Source of the DNA: Acidobacteriota bacterium
GTDB lineage: Bacteria > Acidobacteriota > Terriglobia > Terriglobales > Acidobacteriaceae
NCBI GenBank assembly: GCA_013290025.1
Contig: JABCYV010000016.1
Coordinates: 1 to 37,571 of the forward strand
DNA length: 37,571 bases
Reading direction: 5' to 3'
Shown here: in pieces, positions 25,157 through 32,531 of the stretch
Layout of the letters: each line of letters opens with the position of its first letter
How positions within the stretch are numbered: the first letter of the stretch is position 1
Position numbers and translations under genes: made by a program
Notes under the pieces: model-generated
Database searches by the model: none
Seen by the model: the letters and a program-made list of their open reading frames with translations, nothing else
Told to the model about the DNA's origin: nothing

Positions 25157-25301
25157 CACTGTCATGCTGAGCGAATCTGACCTCTCGCTTGCGAGAGGCC
25201 AGAGAAGTCGAAAGCCTGCCCTGAGCGCAGTCGAAGGGCATCCCTACCCCCTTTCTTCACTTCCTGAGCAGGGGTTCCTCGCTTCGCTCGGAATGACAGT
25301 G
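25157..25301. repeat. MITE-like interspersed repeat with terminal inverted repeats
   Basis: A 145-bp element. The left end CACTGTCATGCTGAGCGAA (25157-25175) and right end TTCGCTCGGAATGACAGTG (25283-25301) are inverted repeats matching at 17 of 19 positions. Inside are two further palindromes: CCTCTCGC/GCGAGAGG (25181-25188 with 25191-25198) and TGCCCT/AGGGCA (25217-25222 with 25235-25240). No open reading frame or transposase is present and no target duplication is evident. It occupies the middle of the 341-bp gap between the DUF971 and rpmB genes. I recall related TGTCATTCCGAGCGAAGC sequences as frequent interspersed repeats in Acidobacteria. Confidence 0.75.
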
Positions 25302-25407
25302 ATGACGAAAATGCTCGACCTCTAAAGTTGTCCCTCGCCCCGCTGGTGAGAGCGCGGGGCCTCGGGATCACACCAGTGTGGAACGATCCGCCACCCAACC
25401 GGAAGAA

Positions 25408-25437
25408 TTGGCTAAACGCGCTAAAATCCGGTAAAAT
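25408..25437 (+). promoter_or_regulatory. putative sigma-70 promoter of rpmB
   Basis: TTGGCT (25408-25413) and TAAAAT (25432-25437) with an 18-bp spacer fit a housekeeping promoter, placed about 40 bp upstream of the rpmB start. A Shine-Dalgarno GGAG follows at about 25470. No other strong promoter is seen in the gap. Confidence 0.5.
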
Positions 25438-25478
25438 CTATGCTTTACACTTCAATTTTGAACTGATCTGGAGCAGTC

Positions 25479-25667
25479 ATGGCACAAGTTTGTGACGTCT
25501 GCGGCAAAGGGCCGCAATTTGGAAACGCCATCAGCCACGCGCACAACGTGAGCAAGCGGCGTTGGAATGTAAATCTTCGCCCGGTGCGGGCCAAGGTCAA
25601 GGGTGCTACCAAGCGGATGCGCGTCTGCACTTCCTGCCTGCGCAGCGGCAAAGTAGTCAAGGCCTAA
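25479..25667 (+). CDS. rpmB: large ribosomal subunit protein bL28
   Basis: A 62-residue bL28. The sequence shows [23 protein letters not shown], then [11 protein letters not shown] and [18 protein letters not shown]. Two CxxC pairs (CDVC and CTSC) make it a zinc-binding (C+) form. ATG 25479 follows GGAG at a normal distance. The gene is monocistronic here and ends against the inverted repeat at 25677-25752. Confidence 0.98.
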   Translation: MAQVCDVCGKGPQFGNAISHAHNVSKRRWNVNLRPVRAKVKGATKRMRVCTSCLRSGKVVKA

Positions 25668-25676
25668 GAGCAAGAA

Positions 25677-25752
25677 AACCACAAAGGACACTAAAGCCCA
25701 CGAAGGAAATCTTTCGTTCTTCGCTTCGTGCGACTTAGTGCCCTTCGTGGTT
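25677..25752. terminator. long inverted repeat between convergent genes, probable bidirectional terminator
   Basis: The 29-base arms AACCAC...ACGAAG (25677-25705) and CTTCGTG...GTGGTT (25724-25752) are inverted and match at about 24 positions, enough for a long stem with an 18-base loop. It fills the 91-bp gap between rpmB (+) and the FKBP gene (-), whose ends it separates. AA and TT tracts border it on both sides. The AACCACAAAGGACACTAA style recalls common dispersed repeats in other bacteria. Confidence 0.65.
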
Positions 25753-25758
25753 AAAATC

Positions 25759-26220
25759 CTACTGCACGCCCATCAGTTCCACATCGAAGATTAGTGCTGC
25801 GCTCGGCGGTATGGCGCCGGGATAGCCGCGTTCTCCATAGGCGAGATCGGGAGGGATTTTCAGTTGCCGTTTGCCTCCCACCTTCATTCCGCCCACTCCT
25901 TCGTCCCAACCCTTGATCACTTCATGGGCGCCCAGAGTGAATTCAAAGGGCTTGCCGCCTATTGAGCTGTCAAATTTCTTACCATTGGTCAGCCAGCCGG
26001 TGTAATGAACCTGAACCGTCTGGCCCGCCGCCGGGCTTGGACCCGTTCCGACCTTGATCTCCCAGTATTCCAGCCCTGAAGGCGTCTTTGTGGGCTCGCC
26101 CGTCACCTTCGTGGGTCCGCTAGCAGGTGGAGCAGTCTTTTTCTTAACTGTGCTGCTCTGCGCAAAAGCAGTGGTAGCCGCAAGCACAAGGATGGCAATC
26201 AAAAGCATTTTGCTAAGCAT
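25759..26220 (-). CDS. exported FKBP-type peptidyl-prolyl cis-trans isomerase
   Basis: A 153-residue protein with a signal peptide ([17 protein letters not shown]) and then one FKBP domain. Landmarks are [45 protein letters not shown] and [24 protein letters not shown], which include the active-site aromatic and acidic residues (Tyr, Phe, Asp, Trp). Export places it in the periplasm as a folding catalyst. ATG 26220 has GGAGGG about seven bases upstream. RidA lies upstream on the same strand, 102 bp away. Confidence 0.97.
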   Translation of the reverse strand: MLSKMLLIAILVLAATTAFAQSSTVKKKTAPPASGPTKVTGEPTKTPSGLEYWEIKVGTGPSPAAGQTVQVHYTGWLTNGKKFDSSIGGKPFEFTLGAHEVIKGWDEGVGGMKVGGKRQLKIPPDLAYGERGYPGAIPPSAALIFDVELMGVQ

Positions 26221-26322
26221 TCATGCCCTCCAGATCCTTGGGTGCCAATTCCGCGTTGCATTGGGAACCGGCAAGCGACCTTGGATTCTACCCCACTAAC
26301 CCGAATCCCAAACTGCAAAATC

Positions 26323-26700
26323 CTACGCCAGTGCGATCACGTCAATTTCCACCAGCACATCCTTAGGCAAACGGGCAACTTCCACGGTCGATCTGGCCGG
26401 CGGCGCGGATGAGAAGTATTTGCCATAGACTTCATTCATCGCCGCGAAGTCACCTATGTTCTTCAGAAACACGGTGGAGCGGACAACCTTCTCCAGTCCG
26501 CTTCCCGCTGCTTTCAGAATTCCGGCAAGGTTTTTCATCACGCGCTCAGTCTGCGCCGCTACATCGCCGCTGATGACCTGCTGACTAGTCGGATCAATCG
26601 CTACCTGTCCCGAGACAAACACAAATCCATTCGCCTTGATAGCCTGGGAGTAGGGGCCGATGGCCTGGGGCCCGTCTTTGGTGGAAATAACTTCGCGCAT
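26323..26700 (-). CDS. ridA: RidA family enamine/imine deaminase
   Basis: A 125-residue RidA/YjgF/UK114 protein, which hydrolyses reactive 2-aminoacrylate and related imines produced by PLP enzymes. It shows GPYSQAIKANGFVFVSGQ, the RTVFLKN-type helix as RSTVFLKNIGDFAAMNEVYG, and the catalytic Arg segment PPARSTVEVARLPKDVLVEIDVIAL. Full length and motifs match the active RidA subgroup. ATG 26700 has GGAG eight bases upstream. Confidence 0.97.
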   Translation of the reverse strand: MREVISTKDGPQAIGPYSQAIKANGFVFVSGQVAIDPTSQQVISGDVAAQTERVMKNLAGILKAAGSGLEKVVRSTVFLKNIGDFAAMNEVYGKYFSSAPPARSTVEVARLPKDVLVEIDVIALA

Positions 26701-26771
26701 GAGAGATTCTCCGCCGCTAATTAACGATGTTCACGATGTTACCCCAAGTTACACCTTCGTAATCATCGCGC

Positions 26772-27563
26772 TTGCTCAGGATTCTCCTAAACTCCAATTA
26801 CCGTGCCCACCACCACACCTACACCGACGACCTTCGCATCATCGGCAGAAACTGCGTCACATACCATGACCGCAGGTGCGCTTGGGCAGAGCCTCCTCAG
26901 CGGTTGCAGCACCTTGGACTAGTCCTGTGGGTGGGCCTTTCGATGCCAGTTGCTGGTTCTGTTTACTTCCTGCTTGGCGGTACTGCGCCAAGTGCACCAA
27001 TGCAACAACAGTTTCGACTCATAGGAGCCTTGATAACGCAAGCAACCTCACTGACGGTGCTCTGGTACGTAATGTCTATGCAAGGCAAAACGTGGAAGGA
27101 CATCGGATGGAAGCTTGAGTTCGCTGATGTCCCAAGGGCGCTGGGGCTTCTCGAGGTAGCCTATGTAGCCACCTACCTCTTCTTGGTTCCCCTCCAATAC
27201 TGTTATAGGGCATACGCAGGACACTTTTTCGTGCCAAAGCCACTAAACTCAATGTTCGGATTTGGACTCTCTTCTCTGTCGATTGCGTTCATTTGTTTGA
27301 ACCCATTCTTCGAGGAGTTGATCGTTCGCGCCTACACTATGTCGGAGGTCATGAATTTCGGCGGAAGCCGCGGACTAGCAGTCATCGTCAGCGTTGTTGC
27401 CCAGATGAGCTATCACCTATACCAAGGGCCAGCAAACGGGCTGGCACTGACATTTTTCTTCACGGTGTTTTCAATCTACTATGTACGAACCCGAAGAATC
27501 ATCCCGGCGATTCTGGCTCACCTGTGTGTAGATATGTTGGGCCTCATCCGAGGGGCGTTCTAA
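26772..27563 (+). CDS. CPBP-family intramembrane metalloprotease
   Basis: Up to 263 residues with several transmembrane segments. The CPBP (Abi/CAAX protease-like) core is clear: the glutamate pair and Arg in FFEELIVRAYTMSEV, the His in SYHLYQGPANG and the third region ILAHLCVDMLGLI. These build a membrane-embedded metal site; bacterial members process or modify peptides, and some act in bacteriocin immunity. The start is uncertain: TTG 26772 is the longest possibility but its first 40 residues are His/Arg-rich and unlike the family, so TTG 26904 or a later start may be right. Its codon and base composition look a little less GC-rich than the neighbours, hinting at separate origin. It is divergent from ridA and converges with the rel gene. 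Confidence 0.82.
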   Translation: MLRILLNSNYRAHHHTYTDDLRIIGRNCVTYHDRRCAWAEPPQRLQHLGLVLWVGLSMPVAGSVYFLLGGTAPSAPMQQQFRLIGALITQATSLTVLWYVMSMQGKTWKDIGWKLEFADVPRALGLLEVAYVATYLFLVPLQYCYRAYAGHFFVPKPLNSMFGFGLSSLSIAFICLNPFFEELIVRAYTMSEVMNFGGSRGLAVIVSVVAQMSYHLYQGPANGLALTFFFTVFSIYYVRTRRIIPAILAHLCVDMLGLIRGAF

Positions 27564-27680
27564 TCGCGTTGAGAAGCACTGGGCTCTGTCGCCTCGTACT
27601 GATTCGAGGATCGTTGACGCAACGGGCCACTTTCCATACTTTCAACGGAACACAGCGTGGCCTTCAGCCGCCATTACCTC

Positions 27681-29891
27681 TCACACTCTCTGCAGCCGCT
27701 GCACATCGTGCACGCCAGGAATCTTGCGCACGCCGTTGATGATGTTCTCCAGGTGCTTGAGGTCAGCGATATCGAGGATCACATCGACATTGGCTTGGCC
27801 GTTGGAGGTGCGGGCTTCGACGTTGCGGATGTTGGTCTGGGTGTCGCTGATGACCGCAGTGATCTGCTTCAACATGCCGAATCGGTCGTCGCAGTAGACG
27901 GTCAGCTTCACGGGGTAAGAGGTTGGTGTTTCATCATCACGAGACCATTCCACGTCGATCCGCCGCTCCGGTTCGTACATCAGATTCATCACATTGGGAC
28001 AGTTGAGAGCGTGCACAGCCACGCCTTTGCCTCGCGTTACATAACCGACGACCGACTCGCCACGGATAGGATTACAACATCGGGCACGGTAAACGAGGAG
28101 GTCGCCATGTCCCTTGACCCGGATGGCGTTGTTGTTATGGTCTCCGCCGAAAACGCGCCGCACTACGCTGGCAATTCCGCCGGATTTCTCCCCCTCGCCT
28201 TCAGTGGCCGGCTCACTGGCCGCCGGAGCGAGCCGCGCCAACACTTGTCGCGCCGAGAATTTGCCATAACCAATGCCAGCCATCAAGTCATCAGGACGGC
28301 CTACGCCATAATCGGAAGCAATCTTTAGCAGCTCTTCGTCTTTGATTTCCTTGAGAGCGACCCTATACTTGCGCGCCTCCTTCTCAATCAGCTTGCGGCC
28401 GATTTCAATGGCGCGCTCGCGCTGGTGCAGGTTGAGCCAATGCTTGATCTTATTGCGGGCGCGCGATGATTTGGCAATTCCCAACCAATCCCGGCTCGGC
28501 TTGTGCCCCGGCTGGGTGAGGATCTCCACGATGTCGCCGCTATGCAACTTGAAGCGCAGCGGTACCATGCGCCCATTCACCTTCGCGCCGACGCAACTGT
28601 GGCCTACTTCGGTGTGAATCGAATAGGCAAAATCAATGGGCGAGGCGTCCCGGGGCAATACCACGACTTTGCCCTTGGGCGTAAAGGTGTAGACCTCCTC
28701 CGGGTACAGATCGATTTTCAGGGTTGAGAGGAACTCGCCGGGATCGGATACGTCGCGCTGCCATTCCACTACCTGCCGCAGCCACGCCAACCGCTGCTCA
28801 TCCTGGGCTGAAACCGGACCGTCCTTGTATTTCCAGTGGGCGGCGATTCCCTCTTCTGCCATCTTGTGCATTTCTTCGGTGCGAATCTGCACCTCAAATG
28901 GCGTGCCTTCCTCCGAAATGACCGAAGTATGCAGCGACTGGTAAAAATTCGGCCGAGGCATGGCGATAAAGTCCTTGATTCGACCGGGCACAGGTCGCCA
29001 CAGGTTGTGAATGATTCCCAGCACCGCGTAGCAGTCCTGCACAGACTCAGTGATTACCCGCATTGCATAAAGGTCGTATACCTGTTCCACGGCGATATGT
29101 TGCCGCTGCAGCTTCTTGTGGATGCTGTACAGGCGCTTGATCCGGCTCTCGACCTTCGCGGTAATTCCAGCCTCGTTCAGTTTGTCGTGGAATATCTGTT
29201 CCACGCGCCCCAGGAAAGCTTCTCCCGCCTTGCGTCGCGCTTCTACAGCTTCTTCCACTTGCTGGTAGGAAATCGGGTCAACGTAACGGAAGCCGAGGTC
29301 CTCCAGTTCGCCACGAATCTTGCCCATGCCCAACCGGTGGGCGATGGGGGCATAAATATCCAGTGTCTCCCTGGCGATCTTCTGCTGCCGCTCGGGCTGC
29401 AGATGTTCCAGCGTGCGCATATTGTGCAGGCGATCGGCCAGCTTTATCAGCACCACCCGGATGTCGTCCACCATCGCCAGCATCATCTTGCGCAGGTTCT
29501 CGGCCTGCTGCTCCTCGCGGGTAACGAAGTCAAGGGCACTAATCTTGGTGACGCCCTCCACGATGTGGGCCACCTGCTCACCAAACTCTTTACGGATATC
29601 TACCACCGTAACCGAAGTGTCCTCGACCGAGTCGTGCAGCAATCCGGCCGCGATGGCGACCGGGTCCATCTTCATTTCGGCCAAAACCAAAGCCACTTCC
29701 AGGGGATGCACCAGGTAAGGTTGTCCAGAGGCGCGGGTCTGGCCGGCGTGATGCTTCTGGGAGAATTCGTAAGCTTTGCGAATGAGTTCCAGATCGTCGT
29801 TGGGACGATTTTCCCGCATGCGCCGCATCAGTTCACGGTACTTGGTGACATGAAGCGCAGTGGTCGCGATCTGTTCGCGCAGAGTCGCCAT
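27681..29891 (-). CDS. rel: bifunctional (p)ppGpp synthetase/hydrolase, RelA/SpoT family
   Basis: A 736-residue stringent-response enzyme with the usual order. The HD hydrolase domain (residues about 45-160) contains HHAGQTRASGQPYLVHP and LLHDSVEDT, so the HD motif is intact. The synthetase domain contains RIKRLYSIHKKLQRQ, YDLYAMRVI and EVQIRTEEMHKMAEEGIAAHW. A TGS domain (VYTFTPKGKVVVLPRDASPI) and a C-terminal ACT domain (VKLTVYCDDRFGMLKQITAV) follow. Intact hydrolase and synthetase motifs fit the Rel/SpoT bifunctional type. ATG 29891 precedes the HD domain correctly. It is divergent from the epimerase gene. Confidence 0.97.
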   Translation of the reverse strand: MATLREQIATTALHVTKYRELMRRMRENRPNDDLELIRKAYEFSQKHHAGQTRASGQPYLVHPLEVALVLAEMKMDPVAIAAGLLHDSVEDTSVTVVDIRKEFGEQVAHIVEGVTKISALDFVTREEQQAENLRKMMLAMVDDIRVVLIKLADRLHNMRTLEHLQPERQQKIARETLDIYAPIAHRLGMGKIRGELEDLGFRYVDPISYQQVEEAVEARRKAGEAFLGRVEQIFHDKLNEAGITAKVESRIKRLYSIHKKLQRQHIAVEQVYDLYAMRVITESVQDCYAVLGIIHNLWRPVPGRIKDFIAMPRPNFYQSLHTSVISEEGTPFEVQIRTEEMHKMAEEGIAAHWKYKDGPVSAQDEQRLAWLRQVVEWQRDVSDPGEFLSTLKIDLYPEEVYTFTPKGKVVVLPRDASPIDFAYSIHTEVGHSCVGAKVNGRMVPLRFKLHSGDIVEILTQPGHKPSRDWLGIAKSSRARNKIKHWLNLHQRERAIEIGRKLIEKEARKYRVALKEIKDEELLKIASDYGVGRPDDLMAGIGYGKFSARQVLARLAPAASEPATEGEGEKSGGIASVVRRVFGGDHNNNAIRVKGHGDLLVYRARCCNPIRGESVVGYVTRGKGVAVHALNCPNVMNLMYEPERRIDVEWSRDDETPTSYPVKLTVYCDDRFGMLKQITAVISDTQTNIRNVEARTSNGQANVDVILDIADLKHLENIINGVRKIPGVHDVQRLQRV

Positions 29892-29986
29892 GCTCGATTA
29901 TATCCCCCAGCAAGAAGCCTCCGGGAAGGGTCACGCCTCCCGTAGGAGCGGGAAATCGGCCTTCTAATTCCATCTGGTACATTTGC

Positions 29987-30901
29987 TTGGTGGCCACGTT
30001 GGCGAGTTCGTCTCGAATTCTGGTTAGCGGAGTCTCGGGACCCATTGGCGCAGCCCTTCTGCCCTCACTGGCATCACGCGGATTCAACGTAACGCGCCTG
30101 GTTCGTGGCGCCGCATCTGGCAGTGGACAGGTCTCCTGGGAGCCAGCCCACCGACTGCCGCCAGAATCGGTCTCGGGCTTCGCGGCGGTCATCCACCTTG
30201 CCGGGGAATCGATCGTGGGCCGTTGGACTGAGGCAAAGAAGCAGCGCATTCTGGACAGCCGCCGGCTGGGAACCCGTCATTTAGCAGAGGCCTTGGCCAA
30301 GGCTTCGCGGCCGCCAGAGGTGCTGATTTCCGGATCCGCCATCGGGTACTATGGCAATCGGGGCGAGGATATTCTGGGCGAGGACAGCCCCTCCGGGAAT
30401 GACTTTCTTGCCGAAGTGTGTCGCGAGTGGGAAGCTGCCACACAGCCGGCAGCGGCGGCAGGAATTCGCACCGCACAAATACGGCTCGGCGTGGTGCTGA
30501 GCGCAGATGGCGGCGCTTTGCAGAAGATGCTCTTGCCCTTCCGCCTCGGTCTGGGCGGCAAAATGGCTGACGGACGCCAGTGGTGGAGTTGGGTTCACGT
30601 CCGTGACGTGGTGGGAGCCATTCACCACGCACTAAAGAGCGACTTGCTGCAAGGGCCAGTCAACGTTGTTTCGCCCAGGCCGGCGACCAACGCTGAATTC
30701 AGCAAGACCCTAGCGTCGGTCCTGTCGCGTCCAGCCATTTTCCCAATGCCTGCATTTGCCGCGCGTCTGGCTTTCGGCGAGATGGCCGACGAACTCCTGC
30801 TCGCCAGTCAGCGCGTGGAGCCTGCCAAGCTGATCGCCAGTGGGTATCCCTTCCAATTTTCCGATCTGAAGAGGGCTCTGCAGGAGATCTTAAAGCGGTA
30901 G
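29987..30901 (+). CDS. TIGR01777-type NAD(P)-dependent epimerase (SDR39U1-like)
   Basis: A 304-residue extended short-chain dehydrogenase of the TIGR01777 group. The nucleotide loop is ILVSGVSGPIGAALLPSL (GxxGPIG instead of the common GATGFIG). The family hallmarks ESIVGRWTEAKKQRILDSR, SGSAIGYYGNRGED and AQIRLGVVLSADGGAL follow, with KMADGRQWWSWVHVRDVVG near the C-terminus. The reaction of this family is not established. The N-terminus is uncertain: TTG 29987, GTG 29990 and TTG 29999 are all in frame and no clear Shine-Dalgarno sequence is seen. It ends 35 bp before the end of gltX, which converges. Confidence 0.9.
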   Translation: MVATLASSSRILVSGVSGPIGAALLPSLASRGFNVTRLVRGAASGSGQVSWEPAHRLPPESVSGFAAVIHLAGESIVGRWTEAKKQRILDSRRLGTRHLAEALAKASRPPEVLISGSAIGYYGNRGEDILGEDSPSGNDFLAEVCREWEAATQPAAAAGIRTAQIRLGVVLSADGGALQKMLLPFRLGLGGKMADGRQWWSWVHVRDVVGAIHHALKSDLLQGPVNVVSPRPATNAEFSKTLASVLSRPAIFPMPAFAARLAFGEMADELLLASQRVEPAKLIASGYPFQFSDLKRALQEILKR

Positions 30902-30936
30902 AAACCAAGGACCCGATCTAGATCCGTAGATACATT

Positions 30937-32496
30937 TTATCCCAGCCGGGCCTTGCTGAACGCTTCCACCCGCTCCCGCACGCTGAGCACATGCTTCGGC
31001 AGATTCAGACGGCTGCCTTCTTCGAGGACTGGAATGAGCTTGTCAAACGCTGGGCCAGAGTGCGAACCCATCACAACGATTCGTATGGGATGAAAAAGTT
31101 CTTTACCTTTCACATCGGTTTCGGCTTTCACCTCGCTAACGATTTTGTTGAACTCCTCGGCGGAAAGTTTGCCCACCTGGGCAGATTCATTCTCCAGTAC
31201 CTTAACCGCGAACCTGTCCAGCACTGCTTTAGTCTGTGGCCATGCAAGAACTTCGGCGTTCTCGGGCGCGGCGAGGGCGGCCCTCGCGTCATAGCTAAAA
31301 ATCGGAGAAGCTCGTTCCGGGAGCTGATCGAGGCGATCCACATAAGGTGCAAACAGTTCCGTGACTCTGGAGAACCAATCCAATAGGCTTTTCTCAACGA
31401 ACACAGTCCGATCGGAGTTTGGCGGAGAAGTCGGATTCCTGTCCAGAACGCCTGACTTCGCAAAAAACTCCAACCCCAGGAAAGTCAGCCGTTGCAACTC
31501 GCATTGCTTGATGTAGTGCCGGTTCAGCCAGTACAGCTTCTCCATATCGAACACCGCCGGGGACGGCGTCACCCGTTCCAGGGAAAATTCCTTCACCAGC
31601 TCTTCCAGGCTGAAGATTTCGCGCGTGCCACCAGTCGGCGCCCAACCTAGCAGCGCTAGATAGTTCATCAGCGCCTCTGGCAGCACGCCCATGTCGCGGA
31701 AGTTGGCAATCGACGTCGCTCCGTGGCGCTTGGACAGCCGCTCGCGGTCACTGCCAAGAATCGTTGAAAGATGAGCGAATTCCGGGACCGGCCAGCCCAA
31801 AGCTTCGTACAGCGCAACTTGTTTTGGGGTATTGGAAAGATGATCGTCGCCGCGAATCACATGCGTGATCTTCATCAGCGCGTCGTCAATCACCACGACG
31901 TAGTTGTAGACGGGCATGCCGTTCGAGCGCAGAATGATGGGATCGCTCACCACTTCGTTCGAAAACTCCACATCCCCGTGCACAATGTCGTGAAACCGGA
32001 TGGGATGCTCGGGAATTCTTAGCCGGATCGCTGCAGACTCGCCACCCGCCCTCCGCCGCTTGGCTTCGTCAGGATCAATCATCCGGCACTTGCCCGAGTA
32101 GATTTGTTGGCGGCTTTCTGCTTGGGCCCGATCACGCTCTTGCTGCAGTTCGTCTTCTGTGCAGAAACACAAGTACGCCTTGCCTTCGTCGAGCAGTCGC
32201 TCCCCGTATTCACGATAAACATCCAAACGGTCTGACTGGCGGTACGGCGCGTAGGGCCCGCCAACATCCGGCCCTTCGTCCCAGTCCAGTCCTAGCCACT
32301 TCAGGTCGTCGATCAGCTGATCTTCGAAGCGCGCCTCACTGCGCTCGACATCGGTATCCTCGATACGCAGCACCACGGCGCCGCGTTTTTGACGGGCAAA
32401 AAGCCAGTTAAAGAGAGCTGTGCGCGCGTTGCCAACGTGCAAATGGCCAGTCGGCGAAGGGGCAAAGCGCATTCTTATAGGAGAATTTGCAGTCAC
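30937..32496 (-). CDS. gltX: glutamyl-tRNA synthetase
   Basis: A 519-residue class I aminoacyl-tRNA synthetase charging tRNA-Glu. The HIGH-type signature is [20 protein letters not shown], the KMSKS-type loop [18 protein letters not shown], and an intervening Glu-binding [11 protein letters not shown]. The N-terminal catalytic part and C-terminal anticodon-binding helical part are both present, with normal length. The start is GTG 32496; the internal ATG 32472 would also keep the catalytic site. It follows the long-tailed permease on the same strand by 35 bp, so read-through is likely. Confidence 0.98.
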   Translation of the reverse strand: MTANSPIRMRFAPSPTGHLHVGNARTALFNWLFARQKRGAVVLRIEDTDVERSEARFEDQLIDDLKWLGLDWDEGPDVGGPYAPYRQSDRLDVYREYGERLLDEGKAYLCFCTEDELQQERDRAQAESRQQIYSGKCRMIDPDEAKRRRAGGESAAIRLRIPEHPIRFHDIVHGDVEFSNEVVSDPIILRSNGMPVYNYVVVIDDALMKITHVIRGDDHLSNTPKQVALYEALGWPVPEFAHLSTILGSDRERLSKRHGATSIANFRDMGVLPEALMNYLALLGWAPTGGTREIFSLEELVKEFSLERVTPSPAVFDMEKLYWLNRHYIKQCELQRLTFLGLEFFAKSGVLDRNPTSPPNSDRTVFVEKSLLDWFSRVTELFAPYVDRLDQLPERASPIFSYDARAALAAPENAEVLAWPQTKAVLDRFAVKVLENESAQVGKLSAEEFNKIVSEVKAETDVKGKELFHPIRIVVMGSHSGPAFDKLIPVLEEGSRLNLPKHVLSVRERVEAFSKARLG

Positions 32497-32531
32497 CAGG
32501 TGATGTTAGCAGGAGAGGTCGACGTGATTCA

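Noticed and set aside
25162-25398. Small minus-strand frame in the DUF971-rpmB gap
   Set aside because: It translates the MITE-like element and its flanks; composition is not protein-like.
28836-29945. Long plus-strand frame (369 codons) opposite rel
   Set aside because: Rel domains are unmistakable on the other strand; this is a GC-rich shadow.
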